Notes under the pieces: generated by a model | Database searches by the model: none | What the model saw: only the letters and a program-made list of their open reading frames with translations | Told to the model about the DNA's origin: nothing | Made by a program: the position numbers and the translations under genes | Assembly: GCA_028023455.1 (NCBI GenBank) | Contig: JAQFVV010012434.1 | Span: 7,375,157-7,439,156 of the forward strand | From: Epiperipatus broadwayi | Lineage: Eukaryota; Onychophora; Udeonychophora; Euonychophora; Peripatidae | Length of the DNA: 64,000 nucleotides | Direction: 5' to 3' | In this document: one piece after another, positions 1 to 13,059 of the stretch | Layout of the letters: each line of letters opens with the position of its first letter | How positions within the stretch are numbered: the first letter of the stretch is position 1

Positions 1-3000
1 AAATTCTCCATGCTGACCAAAGTATATTGATGAGTAGACCATCCATCTTTGTTTATTATATAAACAATTACAAGAAAGTTAGGAATAAATATGAAGAATT
101 TGCCTGCTTGATGCCACAGAAGTTTCAAATAAAATCAAAAAATTTTCTTTATGATAACAATAAAATCTGGTTTATAGATATTGTAATGAATATTCTTAGG
201 TCCAAGTTAATAGTCACAACTATAAAGTCTAGAAAAAGTATTGGTTTACCAAGAAAGCAAATATTATTGATTATTATTTTGGAAGGATATTCATATTTAT
301 GGTAATAATATCTAATGAAGCAAGTTATTAAAATATTCAAAGTGTCCTCTATATAGATTTTATAAATACTCAGCATCTTAAGGGAAATTATACTATCAAA
401 TTTTATTTAATGGCAGTTGAAATTTTATTAAAAAGATATGTGCTTAAAATGAATTTTGAAAGAAAATAGAGAGGATAAAATGCTTAATACTAACTATAAC
501 AAGAATAAAGCATTTAAAAATATTATAATAATAGATTATGTTATTGCAACTAGACAATCTAGACTACAATTAATAACAATTGAAAGCTTTAATATAATAC
601 TCAAACAAGTGTGAGTGCATACATGATTGGTTATGTGATTAAATATACTTAGAATTAAAATATATAACCAGAAAATCATTTTAATAAATGTAATTATAAG
701 AGTAATAATTGGATTTGTTATTAATGATAATGAGAACTTTAAAAAATAAATAAAACAAAAAATCATTTAGCTAATATTTTAATATTGTTTGTAAAACAGT
801 AATGTTTTTATTTTAGTTTGTTTTAGTCAATTAATTGATGTAATATGATATTTTAATATTTCAAATAATATTTGTTAAAACTTTTAGAATCATATCATAA
901 CAAAATTTTGGTGCTCTCAACTTTTAAATTTTCAATATACCTTCTTTCATATCATTTATAAGCATTAGTGATATAATATTCTCATAAAAATCTAAAAAAA
1001 TTGAAGGAATTTGGATAAAATTTATAATAGGAACCTATAAATACATCTATGCACTAAAAAATGTTTAGACCTTCACTAAATTGTGTACAGGATTGCATAG
1101 GATTTAAATTCAAAATCAGCCATCTTTGCATCTTGCCTTACAATGATGTCTGGGTAATTAACCAGCTAAATATTTTCCTCTTAATAGAGAATGCTCCTCT
1201 ATATCATCCAGAATGGAGAAATTAAAAGTCAAACAATGTATATTACTTCAATAATGAATTTAAAAAGGATGGAAAACCAATATTTGAATTTTACTAAGAA
1301 AATTTTAAGATTGCTTTATGGAATACTATGTTTTATTTGGACTGCATATTTATACACTTCTTCAAATCAGAAATGATTGCTTGGAATTATATTTTCTACA
1401 TCAACTTAAAGCTGCAGATGAACACTATATAACTATGTGAACTAATGGACTAAATAATTGCTTTATATTATATTTATGGCATACATAAAGTCTTGGATTA
1501 TTCTAAAAAACATACAACCAGTGAATAAAAGAAGTGATGGATAAATGAACTTATATTCATTAATATTTTATTTTTGTAAATACACCAATAAAATTTACAA
1601 TCTACAAAAGCTACTCCTTAAACAGATAATTACTATGTTTAATACACAAGGAATATAAATAAATAATTACAAGCTTGTTAAAATGTTACTGGTAAACTGA
1701 CCTTGATAGGATTTGAATAAAAAAGCTCGACCTTCATTATTATGCATTTTATATAAGGATTAAGTATCTTTAAATTCATCCATTAGGATACACCAATGTT
1801 GAATTGTCAATAAGTTAATAATTGTGAATATTAAAATAATTACACCTGGATTATTAATCTTGAATGTTACTGGACTGTGGATGATAATCTTAAGAACAGA
1901 GAATAAAGTTATTGAATTTGTTTAATTTTAATATAACTACAATTTTTATTATTAAGTAGAAAAACTTCTCAAAGAAAAAAGATGCGATAATGAAGAGACA
2001 GCTAAATATGTTTATGGTTGTTATTAATTTGTCATACTTTTGGAGATTAGTTGGGAGTAGACTTTAAATTAATTAAGAATAATTTTTAACTAAAACAATT
2101 TATGTGTTTTATTGCTGTTTAAATTTAACCTTATGTTTCTCTTTATATTATGAAAGGAATCTAGAATAGATATTTAAACATTTATTAAGATTACCCATCT
2201 TATCTTATTTCACCTAAAGATGTACTCATAAAATTATATGATGATTAAGTAGTATATCTGATAATACCTGTGTTATTAATAAGTAATAAATATTGCTGTA
2301 TAGCTGAGACAAATTCCTAACAATATCTTTTTTATAGTTTTAAACATAATATAAATTTATTATGCATATTATGTGAAAGTCATCTGCTCCTATGATAGTG
2401 AGATCAAATTAAAATTATATTTTTGTGAGAATAAAATATACAAGCTGTTCTTTGAAGAAAAGGTTTATTTTATGACTCTGATACCTATAAGAAGATATTA
2501 CAATAGTCTTTGAATTATTGTTGATGTTTAAATACTTAAAATTAACACTACACATTTCTCTCCAATGAATTGCTTTGTTTTTGCATTACATGTGATATAT
2601 CATACGATATTTATCATTAAAATAATAAGTATTTAATAATTATATTATTACAGTATTATTTATCATCTTTGAAGAGAACTTATTGTTATCATCATTATGT
2701 TTATTTTTTGAATATTTTATATAATTTTATTGTTAATAAAATTAATTGTTGTATTTTTAATTATCTGGTATTTTGTTGTTAATTAATTAACACTCATCAT
2801 CTACACTTTTAATAAATAAAATATGGTCACATGACTTTTCTAACTATTACATATTTTTTAAAAGAATTGTTTATGGTATTCACTTGCACCATTTACATTG
2901 TATCCACTATTTACATCAGAGTATTTTATTTATTTGAGATATAATTATATACAATAAAACCCTTTTTCTGTTTGGTCATATCAGTAATAAATCATTTTCT

Positions 3001-3460
3001 TAATTTATGAGATTAATTATTTTGAGAAATATTATTTATTATATGCTGTTCATATCCTGAGATAATTTTTCTACTTATTTAATTCATGACAATTTAGATC
3101 TCAATTTGCTAGCCATTATTGAAATTTATAAATGTAGAAAAGTTGCTGGTTAATATTTAATTCTATACTTTAATTGCAAAAAAGAATAAATCACCCTAAG
3201 ATATTATTAATTTTAGCTAATCTTAAATATGTGATATTAATTTTTTATTTTTAAAATAAGTAGAAATTGTACCTAAAAGCCTCTCTCTCATTGGATGTTC
3301 ATAATCCTTCAACAACCAAAACTTTTTTTAATGCTTGTTTATTAATTACAATACATATATGATAATTTAATATTTTAACAGATTAATGTAAGTGGAAATA
3401 TTTAAAATAACAAGGTATTCTGTTTTTAAATCCATTAAAATATGTACTGTTTATCAGTAA
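1..3460. other. AT-rich intergenic stretch, no gene seen
   Basis: Both strands carry only short, low-complexity open frames with no recognisable domain. The sequence is dominated by A/T runs and TAAT-like words. I see no RNA gene, no long repeat and no coding-like rise in G+C. Confidence 0.6.
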
Positions 3461-3467
3461 TCTAGGA

Positions 3468-3735
3468 TTTATACACTATTAATCTTCAGTGTATTCATTA
3501 ACCAAGTTACATCTGCATCTGATAATTCATTTGTTGGAACCTATCAAGTATTCTCAATAACACAACTATTTTTCCTGGACAAACAACCCCACTTATTGTA
3601 CTAAAAATTTATACAGTATTAATCTTCAGTGTATTCATTAACCAAGTTATGTCTGCATCTGATAATTAAGTTGGAATTTACCAAATATCCTCGATAACAC
3701 AACTATTGATCCTGGTGAAACACCATAATTTATTA
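3468..3735. repeat. Tandem duplication, two ~140 bp units
   Basis: The block containing 'ttaatcttcagtgtattc', 'accaagtta..tctgcatc' and 'ataacacaactatt' occurs at about 3470-3590 and again at about 3609-3725 in the same orientation. The copies differ at scattered positions, so the duplication is not very recent. No coding sense is apparent. Confidence 0.8.
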
Positions 3736-3739
3736 TAAT

Positions 3740-4900
3740 TAAGTTTAATTCTGTTCAGAGAAGAAACAGTTTTTTATTTATTTCATATGCATCAACATTC
3801 TATATGCAAATCCATTGGCTCCACTCCCTCTGGAGGATTCAATTTATGTTCAAGCATTGACATTTATAAGCAATAAATATGAAGTAAACTTAGTTAGTAA
3901 ATACTATGACAATTAAATTAAATGCATGACAGAATAAATTAATTTCTATGATTTAATATTTTCTAATTCTAACACATCATTCATTAATAATAATAATAAT
4001 ATAAAAGAATAAAAAAGTACACCCTTTAAATATAATATACATACATTAAGACGTTGAATGAAAAATATTTGAGTTTATAATATTAACCACTAATCTGTTT
4101 TTTTAAACTTAGATATTTCTGTTCTTGGATTTATCTCTGTTCAGTATTCAATCTGATTTATTATGGCATTTTAATAGTTCAAATAATTTGTTTAATGTGA
4201 TCATGTTTCTTACTGGTATATTTCAAATGACTACTTCTACCACTAAACAAATTATCAGGCATGGTTTATCTTTAAGTAGGTGATGGATTGAAATGCAGCA
4301 TTGGTGAGACTCTGGAAAAGATGAAAGTGCAAGTGAACATGACTATTCTCCACTCATACATTTTACAAAGGTTGAGCCCACTGTTAAGAATATAATAAGA
4401 CATCTTGTCATAGCTCCATATATTTATTTCCAATTTTCTAGCTGGTGTCACAGCAGAATACATGAGAAAAGAAGAAACACTGCTCAATCATGTCTCTTTT
4501 TTTAAATCCCTCTTAGTCCACTGTGCATATCCCATTTACACTTTTTTTTTCATTTTCTTTTATTTACAAATTTATCACACATCCTCTTTAATGGCCATCT
4601 TAAATTAGTAGCAAAAAAATGCTGTATTTTGAATTGAAGTACTTATAATTGTTTGAGTTTAGAATTTACATTTTGTCTCATTATAATCTATTCTCTCCCT
4701 TTTTATTTTCTAAAGGTAATTACAGAAAATACAATTTCCATTGTATCTAAAATAAATCACACAAATCAGTTTGTCAAAAATAACTGTTTTAACTTTTTTG
4801 AAAATTTTAATCTTTTCAATTTAAAATGCCAATGCTGATTGTACCATAATATGGTACAATACCTCCATGGTTGAAAAGTATTGCACAATACTCTGCAGAT
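3740..4900. other. Intergenic stretch with a short palindrome
   Basis: No gene seen. A near-perfect 23 bp palindrome built on ATTGTACCAT / ATGGTACAAT lies at about 4838-4860. The 71-codon open frame near 4272-4487 (minus) matches no family I know. Confidence 0.45.
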
Positions 4901-5769
4901 GATGGAAAGAATAAAATATGATATCTAGCCTATCTTATTATTGAAAACCCTCATTATTCCCCCACACACCATCCCTTTAAATCATTGTGATGTCCTGTAG
5001 GGCTTTAATGCCCTCACATTGTAGTACCCTTTTCTCCTTTTTTGTTCATGAGGATGAATGCATTCAGACATTTTCTCTGACAATCCAATATGGACTTTAT
5101 ATACATTTTAAAACTTTTTAAAAATACATTTTCCAGTTTGATTAACTAGGTTTACTCTAACCCATATCTTGTCACCTTTTTTTAAAACTATTGGCTTTTG
5201 GGACCTTCCTACATGATTTTACTTCACAGTATATCTTATTCTCATCATCACCTTTCTTTGATCTGCTTCATCATTATGTTTTAGGGTGATGGATAGCTTG
5301 GATTTGTACATTGCACTGGTTGGCTGAACTGCAATTATATTGATATGAAATTTGTATTCTTGTTATTACTCCAGATAATATAATTGATCACCTGTAGCAA
5401 CTGCTTCACCCATCCCATAAGGTTAGATGAGATATAAACCTTAAAAATACACCACAATTCCATTGTCACACATTCACATGGGTTAGACAGTGGTTGTGCA
5501 TAAGTGACAGCATATGTTGAATTTCCCTTTTCTCCATCCCCTTCCACCATTTTGTAACAACGAATGATGTCCCATGATCAAATGAAATAGCCATGGTTTA
5601 TCTATATTAGGGAAATATTGTGACTCTTATATACATATTTTATTTTTTGTGTTAGTCTGTGACATAGGTTATTGTGACACCCATTTTGAAAAAAACATCA
5701 TAAAACACCAATATGTCTTCCATTTTACAGAATATGGGTAGTGGATTGTATAAATAGCAACCAGGTCAA

Positions 5770-5910
5770 TAGGTTTCTCAGGAATGATGGATTCAATATA
5801 CCTTTGTATGACCTGTTGGCAGGTTTTGTCTTCTGGCAAACTTTACATCTATTTAATATGTCACCAACCTGTGGTCTCATGTTTGGCCAGTAATACCTTG
5901 TTTTTAATAG
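5770..5910 (-). pseudogene. Integrase H2C2 zinc-binding domain remnant
   Basis: An open 45-codon stretch within the Ty3/gypsy relic. It carries RYYWPNM and CKVCQKTKPANRSYKGI, the C-x2-C half of the integrase N-terminal zinc domain with the typical YWPxM lead-in and K-x3-R-x-Y-x-G tail. This is the best preserved part of the relic. Confidence 0.8.
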
Positions 5911-6432
5911 TCTGTTCTACCTTGTTTATCTCAAAATACCATATAAGCAGTATGAATATATGGTAACTTGTCTTGTAAACACTCTGGTACTACAATTCTT
6001 CACAAATCCTCTTTGATATCAGTTACACACCACAAAACTCTTTCTTTCAAGTGATAACCTTCCCCCCATTCATCCTTGTGTACCTCTTCCTTCTCCCATC
6101 TTCACTTTCCATTTCCAAATTGTTAATAATTCTTTGGTATCTGGGGTCTTGCCTTTGTTTGTTCTTTAGTGCTTGAGTACACTTTCAACTGAGGTATCTA
6201 CTGCTAATACTACCACTATCAGACATACATTTCCATTGGAAAATAGTCCAAGACCTCAGGCCCAGGATTGTGATTCAAGACATCAGCCACCACATTTTCT
6301 GCTCTTCTATACTATTGCACAGACTATTTAACTTTCCTGAAAAATCCAACAAATGAACTGACTATTTGTCAAACAGCAATGGTTTTAGGAATTTCACGCT
6401 TTTGTAATCCATCCTGATGATCATTTCTGACC

Positions 6433-6657
6433 CTATAAGAAATTTCCCAAATCTCTGAAACACTCATACCACTGCCAAAGATCTATTTTTATTATGGAGT
6501 AATTGATCTCTGGTCCTCTCAAAGGTCTTCTGTTGAAATATATCACAACCTGATTATCATCTTCTTGAGTTTGCATCAGGTCCACACCCAGTCCATATCT
6601 ACTGCTTTTTATTTGTACTATAAAAGGTTTCTTTAAGTCAAGGGAGACTAACATCAC
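6433..6657 (-). pseudogene. Ty3/gypsy RNase H domain remnant
   Basis: A 74-codon frame whose residues 12-28 read FIVQIKSSRYGLGVDLM, followed by NQVVIYFNRRPL and INYSIIKID. Known Ty3 RNase H reads FxLxxDASxxGLGAVLxQ...VIYxSRxLxxxExNYSxxExE, so the alignment is clear. The first catalytic Asp and the Glu of the NYS-E motif are replaced by K/S and K, so it cannot be active. Confidence 0.75.
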
Positions 6658-7328
6658 TTGGCTTAAAATTTCTAATTGATGTCTTGGAATACATTTCCTA
6701 TTTTTCTGTCCATTTCCAGAGAATATCTTTGCACAATAGTTGCAACAAAGGATCCATATCTGTTACAAACTTCTTATAAAATTTTCTACAGAAATTATAC
6801 AATCCCAGAAAGAAATTAACCTGTTTTATTGACCAAGATGTTGGAAGTTATTGATTACCTGTATTTTATCTGGAAAAGACTTAATACCATTTTTATTGAT
6901 TAAATGCCCCCAAAAACTCACTTTCTCTGAAGCTATCTGGTTTTTCTTCAGATTGATTTGAAATGCCCTTGGCTTCACATTCTTTCAGAAATATTTGGAG
7001 ATATAGTAAATATTCTGTGAGGCTTCTGGATGCAATTATCACTTGCATTCATTTAGATGGTAATAAAACTCTTGATTTCTTAAAATAATATTCTATTCAG
7101 ACACATTTTAACAACCCTGCTCCATTATTACTTAAACCAAATAGCATCCTATTAAATTAATAAGATATATTATTATAACAGATAGATGTATACTTACGAT
7201 TCACCAGACATAATTTCATCTGGCCAGATAATACTATTTAATTGCTTGGCATCTAGACATAGTCTTACAGACTGATATTTTTTCTTACTACTACTAAAGA
7301 ATAGTTATATGGCAATGACACCTTTGTT

Positions 7329-7770
7329 ATGATTACCATTTCTTATGCTTTCTTATAACTGTTATTAAAACAGGCAAAACTCACTATACATATTGCCATT
7401 CATAGAAAACTAGAGTAATCAATGGATTCCAGAAGGCTTGTGCATAAAATCCCCATCTAGTGCATACTCATCAAATATCCCCAGACTAGTTTCTGGCTTG
7501 TTGCCTTCATCAGTGAGGAGCCTTGAATCTGAGAGCACTGCAACTAGATCTTAGGATCTAATGCAACCCTCTAGCAGCCTCCTTTTATCTCTACTTAACT
7601 ACAAAACCATGAGTCTTAAATTGAAAACACAATAATATTTTAAATCCAAGCTCATTAGCTTATATAGTCATATAGGTCTGAATTCAGTTTAGTATCCATA
7701 AATTTTGGTATCTTTGGTTCTTTATTAAGCATAGCCACCACTATTCTATTAGGCAGCATTGGTTTTAAGC
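7329..7770 (+). repeat. Dispersed repeat family A, copy 1
   Basis: About 450 bp. It starts near 'accatttcttatgctt', contains 'cagactagtttctggctt' and 'gatcttaggatctaatgc', and ends around 'tttggttctttattaa'. It recurs 455 bp further on in the same orientation, then inverted, then at 57.7 kb. No coding frame or RT signal. It carries several short internal palindromes (ctagatcttaggatct, cagactagtttctg). Its class is unknown to me. Confidence 0.85.
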
Positions 7771-7783
7771 CAATAAACATCAC

Positions 7784-8205
7784 ATGATCACCATTTCTTA
7801 TGCTTGCTTATAACTGTTATTAAAACAGGCAACTCACTATACATATTGCCACTCACAGCAAGTTAGAGGAATCAATAGATACCAGAAGGCTTGTGCATAA
7901 AATCCCCATCTATTGCCTACTCATCCAATATTCCCAGACTAGTTTCTGGCTTGTGACCTTAGTCAGTGAGGAGCCTTGGATCTGAAAGCACTGCACCTAG
8001 ATCTTAGGATCTAATGCAACCTTCAAGCAGTCACCTTTTATCTCTACTTAACTACAAAACCATGAGTCTTAAATTGAAAACACCTTAATATTTTCAATCC
8101 AAGCTTATTAGCTTATATAGTCATATAAATCTGAACTCAGTTCAGTACCCATACATTTTGGTGTTTTTGGTTCTTTATTAACCATAGCCACCACTATCCT
8201 ATTAG
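7784..8205 (+). repeat. Dispersed repeat family A, copy 2
   Basis: Direct repeat of the preceding copy at an offset of about 455 bp, highly similar through 'aaaacaggca..actcactatacatattgcca' and 'gatcttaggatctaatgcaac'. Its 3' end abuts an inverted copy, so it also forms the left arm of a ~0.75 kb inverted repeat. Confidence 0.85.
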
Positions 8206-8555
8206 ATACCAAAATGTATTTGGTACTGAACTGAGTTCAGACCTATATGACTATATAAGATAATGAGCTTGGATTGAAAAATAAAGGTGTTTTCAATTCA
8301 AGACTCATGGTTTTGTAGTTAAGTAGAAATAAAAGATGGCTGCTGGAGGGTTGCATTAGATCCTAAGATCTAGGTGCAGTGCTTTCAGATCCAAGGCTCA
8401 ACAGTGACTAAGGTCACAAGCCAGAAACTAGTCTGGGAATATTGCATGAGTAGGCACTAGATGGGGATTTTATGCACAAGCCTTCTGGCATCCATTGATT
8501 ACTCTAGCTTGCTGTGAGTGGCAATACGTATAGTGAGTTTTGACTGTTTTAATAT
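8206..8555 (-). repeat. Dispersed repeat family A, copy 3 (inverted)
   Basis: Reverse complement of copy 2, from 'accaaaatgtatttggtact' to 'cgtatagtgagttttgactg'. With copy 2 it makes a long inverted repeat whose centre lies at about 8205 with almost no spacer, so a transcript could fold into a long hairpin. Confidence 0.85.
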
Positions 8556-8559
8556 TTTT

Positions 8560-10360
8560 GTTAGTTAATATCTAGAATAAATAATAAAAAAATGTTTGTT
8601 ATTCTAGATTATTTATTTATTATTACAATTTATAAAAGATATTTTTATTTATGTAAATTAGATGATTTATAAGAATGCTAAATAAAGCAGGAAAACTAAA
8701 AAAATTGATTGCTTTTTTTAGAGCTCGATTTTGGATAGAGTAAAAAGAATGAATTGAACTGAATACCATGCATATTTAAATCTCCCATTTTTAAAACTGA
8801 ACTGTAATAATAATCATATGTTTTAAGTGATCAGAAACAAAAATATAGATTTTTAAATTATTAAGTTAGAGGAAGGGGGTTGTGCCTTCATCTTCTATAA
8901 TATTTCCCCGGACATTGGATGAAGGAATTAACGTGAAATAATAATTATATAATGCAAGTCTGTCTTCAAAATAAATGGAAAAGTCATAGTATGGAAAGTA
9001 TAGTATTAAAAATCTAACATGGAATAAGCATTGTGTAATACAAATTTCTCTTTTCAGACTTAATGACTATATCGTAATTCATAATACGTTTGATCAATAA
9101 AAACAAAAGAATAAAAAAATATTATTCAAAGTCAGATATTTAAAGTTAATATTTATTAATAATAATTCCATTCATTTAATACTACTTCATCAGCTTTGAG
9201 CGATCACTGTGGGCTTGAAGAATCAATACGTGAGAACAATTAATTTTTATTCAGTATTGCACTATCCAAAGCAAATATAAAAATGGTAATATTATTGTTT
9301 TTAATCTATAAAAAAATAATATGCCAATGCGTTCTTTGTAAAGTAATCTTAATAACTTTTATGGTTAGTAAATAATAAAAAAAATAGATTAATGTATTAT
9401 ATGCATATGCAAATCGATTATAAAGATGATTGTTTTAGTTAAATGATTTAGTCTTATTATTTTTTTCCCTCATGTGTCATAGCATCAGCTGGGAAGTGAA
9501 CCCGCTATCCTGGGACAACTGCTTATAAAAATATTTAATAAATAAATAGGATTATAGGTATTAACTTTTGCTATATTTAAAAGATGTATAACTTGAAGCA
9601 AAGCAGATATATATATATGTATTTTTAATGTATATCATATGGTGAGAGTTGAATATTATTAACACTTAATGAGATGTATTTCTGCTTTGTCTCACAAGTA
9701 TAATATCTAATTCAAAAACTCAATCTAAATTGTAAATAATTACTATGTTAAATTATTTCAGTTATCATATAAGGAATAAATACCAATAAAAGGTTTCGAA
9801 ATACTATTTTATACTGGTTCATCAATTTGATTATTTAAAATATGTAAAATATTCTTGTTAAAATTTGTAAAATTATTATTGAAAGTAGATAAGAAGTGTA
9901 TATTTATTAATTTACTACATTTGTTATTTTATTTAGAGTATTAATTATAATTATCATAATGCATATTTTGTATAATAAAATTATTGTTGTTATCATTTAT
10001 CATGTTGTCCTTGATCTCTAAATTTATTTAGTTCTCTATTTTATTTTGAAGTTAATGCAAAATCTGTCAATGATAAATATTGCATTTGGGTTTGTTACAT
10101 TTATTCATTGTGTTACTTTTCTTTCAATATTCTAATATAAAGCTTTAAAGCATTCATATATAATATATGCACCTTGACTACAGGCCTTAAGCTCACTGTA
10201 ACTGGACTACTCAGTGACATCCATTGGGTTGTACAATAAATATCTAACTTCCATCGTGCTCACCCTCGTCATTATTAAATCATAAATGTTTTCAGGTTAG
10301 AATCTATATGATTTTGATGCCATGTCTTATTTCCATGCTTTTATTTATTGATTCTGTTAC
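8560..10360. other. AT-rich intergenic stretch
   Basis: No gene seen. It holds a short inverted repeat at 8565-8620 (tctagaataaataa / ttattctaga) and one truncated SINE, listed separately. The remainder is A/T-rich without coding signal. Confidence 0.5.
9475..9526 (-). repeat. 5'-truncated tRNA-derived SINE copy
   Basis: On the minus strand it reads as a T-arm/acceptor half: 'gcagttgtccc', a B-box-like 'gggttcacttccc', then 'cagctgatgctatgaca'. This matches the 3' half of the copies at 19.1, 48.5 and 61.8 kb. Box A and the D-arm half are missing. Confidence 0.7.
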
Positions 10361-10364
10361 AATA

Positions 10365-10585
10365 TATATATAATATAAATAAAATGTTCGTTAATTAAAA
10401 CAAAATTGTAATTATAATAAAAGTAATAAATTTAACGGTAACAAACTATTATAAACAATCCTTAAATCCGCAGAAATACTTTCGGTTAATTTCTTAAACC
10501 GAAAGTACTTCTGCGGAGTTAACGATTGTTTATAATAGTTTGTTGCCACTAAATTTATTATTTTTATTATAATTATATATATATA
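10365..10585. mobile_element. Palindromic MITE/foldback element (family B), full copy
   Basis: Two arms of about 80 bp, 10411-10490 and 10497-10577, are near-perfect reverse complements with only a few bases between them. The core is 'aaatccgcagaaatacttt' facing 'aaagtacttctgcgga', flanked by 'acaaactattataaacaatc' and its complement. The outer edges run into (TA)n, consistent with TA target preference. No coding capacity, so a non-autonomous element. A rearranged second copy lies at 34.8 kb. Confidence 0.85.
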
Positions 10586-10589
10586 ATGA

Positions 10590-11710
10590 AACCCCGTATA
10601 AATAAGTAAATAATATTGATATTATTTTACTAATGTCCTGAATAAAAAATTTTCTTATATTTTAAATAGTAACATTTAATAAAAAAAATGAACTAATTTC
10701 TTGCTGGACACATTTTCGGTCAATAAACTTGATATCATTTAGAAACAAAGAAACCAATCGACACTTTAACAAACATAGCAACATAATTTTTATTGAAGTA
10801 TGATCACAATATTTAATACGATCTTTAAGCTTGATTGCAAATATGGATGTGATTTAATATAAGTCTTCTTTGAATTAGTTAATACTACTAAATGCGACAG
10901 AGACTTTAAACAAAATCATTTTAAAGTAAATTTGCTTTCAAATAAACATTTAAATATGTAATTAATTAAATATTACATAAATATATAATATTATTAATGT
11001 TGTTTTATTTATGCCCTCTATAGAATTTTTGTAATAGATTTTTAATTTTTTTTAAAAAAATATTAATAAATTATTTATCCAATCTATAAGTTAAATTTCA
11101 CTTTATTTAAATATCAAGAAAGTAAAAAGAAGAGAGGGTTACAATATTATATAAAATCCATATATTTCAGATTTTTTTTGTTAGAAAAAACATCAATTTT
11201 AATTAATTCAGATAACTAAAATGTTATTATATCTATATTATTACACTTATATAAAGTATTTATTTTAAAGTAATTTTATTTTTATTATTATAAAATTGTG
11301 TTTATTATATTTTTGTTTGCTGGTAACTCAAATAACATATACTGGGGTATACTGTATTTTAAAATAGAATAAAGTTTTTAGGACTTTCTTATTATATAGT
11401 TATTAGATGCCACTTACAACCATGTGAATAATTCTAATATATTACTTGGTTTTGCTATTAGATTTTCCAAGTCTAGCAAACAACTGATGGTAAAATATTT
11501 ATTAATATCTTTTTTATAAAAAAATATAACTTCATATTAAATTCAAAAATTTTATTTATATATTTGCATAAATTTATATGTACACATAAGATAATAATAA
11601 GCCACTAATATTGTACCAGTTCAATCTTATGAAAAAAAAAAAGTTATTTAACAATGACATCATTGTCAAAACTCAAAAAAAAAATATCTTCATCTTCATT
11701 GTCTTTAGAG

Positions 11711-11743
<33 letters not shown>

Positions 11744-13055
11744 ATGAGGCAGTGACACATGGACACAATACAGTGGATGAGTAACTTGATAGTGTTTATA
11801 TATTTATTAAATTTATAAAGGAAAATATGAAGTAATTATAGACAAAAGTTATTTATATAAATATTTAAAAAAAATCTATAATGATTAAAATATGAATTAA
11901 ATAGGCAGGAAAATTTTTGGTATTTTTAAGTAAATTATTTAAAATTAAATAAAGTCTCTTTGATACAAATAGCTTAATTTATTTATTTTTTATTCTGACA
12001 AATGTCTAAATTATTAATCTAACAAGAGAAAAAAAACCTTTATTTTTGCATTAATCAAAGTATTTTTCTTTTAGTTAAAAGGAAATTAAAAAATTACATT
12101 TGAACCTACTTTGTTTTGATAAATGTAAGATTAAAAAAAATATATTACAATTATAATCTTTTTATTAATTAAAAACTACATAATTTAAATTTTTCTAGTT
12201 ATTAATCAGTATTTTTTTAATAAGAAAATACTGAAATCCAGTTTAAGTAACAAGCTTACAGAGTCAAGAAACAGATAGTTTTTAGAAGAATTCCATCTGT
12301 GTCACCACTTGCTGTATTTGAAATTCACAGAATTTAGCAAATAAATATGAAGTATAGGATATGAACTATTGAATTGTCTGTTCCAGATAATCAAGATATT
12401 TCTATAAAGCAAAGTATATATTAAGCCAGTCTAAGATGTGACTACTAGGCTATCTATGCATGTGGCCAATTTACATGTATGTAAAAGTTTCACTATAAAC
12501 TCATCAACACTCCTTTAACACTTTAAGCATAGATAAAATAAATTTCCTGTTGACAAAATCTGATAATATACATTGATCATTTCTACATACATACAAAAGA
12601 ATAGAAGAAAGAAACATATTACTAAAAATAAAAATAGAAATGCATATTACTGGAAATATTATAATCCCAAAGAAAAGGCTAAAAATATATTATTTCTGAA
12701 AATAATTTTTTTTTTATGTTAACTTGGATAAAAAAACAAATAAATAAATTTAAATAAATTAGTTAATACACAGAGCACCTTATAAAAGTGAACAGGCTCT
12801 CTCTCTCTCTCAACATAATTGCAATAATATAATTTAGCTATTGATGCCAAAAATTTGTAAGAGGATAAACCTACCTGAATCATGGGTTTTCATATAAAAT
12901 GTGCAATTATCTTCCATATATTTGTAAAAAACTCATAATGTAAAAATTTACTAAAATTAAATTCTGTTTTAAATTGAAAAAAGCTGCTATTAAAATGTTT
13001 CATCTGTATATAAAAGTGAAACCATGAAACATAGTTTGCAAGATTTTATTGCAGG
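10590..13055. other. AT-rich intergenic stretch with microsatellites
   Basis: No gene seen. It contains a compound (CT)n(AT)n at about 11710-11743 and a short (CT)n at about 12798-12812. Long A and T runs are frequent. Confidence 0.5.
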
Positions 13056-13059
13056 GAAA

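Larger units (their letters stand above)
4950..7328 (-). mobile_element. Degraded Ty3/gypsy-type LTR retrotransposon pol (RT-RNase H-integrase)
   Basis: Read on the minus strand, pol domains appear in the order RT, RNase H, integrase, which is Ty3/gypsy order rather than copia. Near 7200-7320 is an RT fragment with RLCLDAKQLNSI (family: RLCxDxRxLN). At about 6850-6920 is LGHLINKNGIKSFPDKIQ, the Ty3 RT thumb region (LGHxIsxxGIkpdPeKI). At 6433-6657 is the RNase H start, with SSRYGLGVDLMQ in place of the usual DASxxGLGAVLxQ and VIYFNRRPL in place of VIYxSRxL; the catalytic Asp is lost. At 5770-5910 is the H2C2 zinc-binding region of integrase (RYYWPNM, then CKVCQKTKPANRSYKG). Further integrase remnants continue to about 5000. 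The frame is broken by stops and shifts, so this is a dead copy. The RT is cut off at about 7328 by another repeat. I did not find flanking LTRs. Confidence 0.8.

Noticed and set aside
27-766. Several 75-92 codon frames on both strands
   Set aside because: Overlapping, rich in I/K/N/Y/L as expected from AT-rich noncoding DNA, with no domain.
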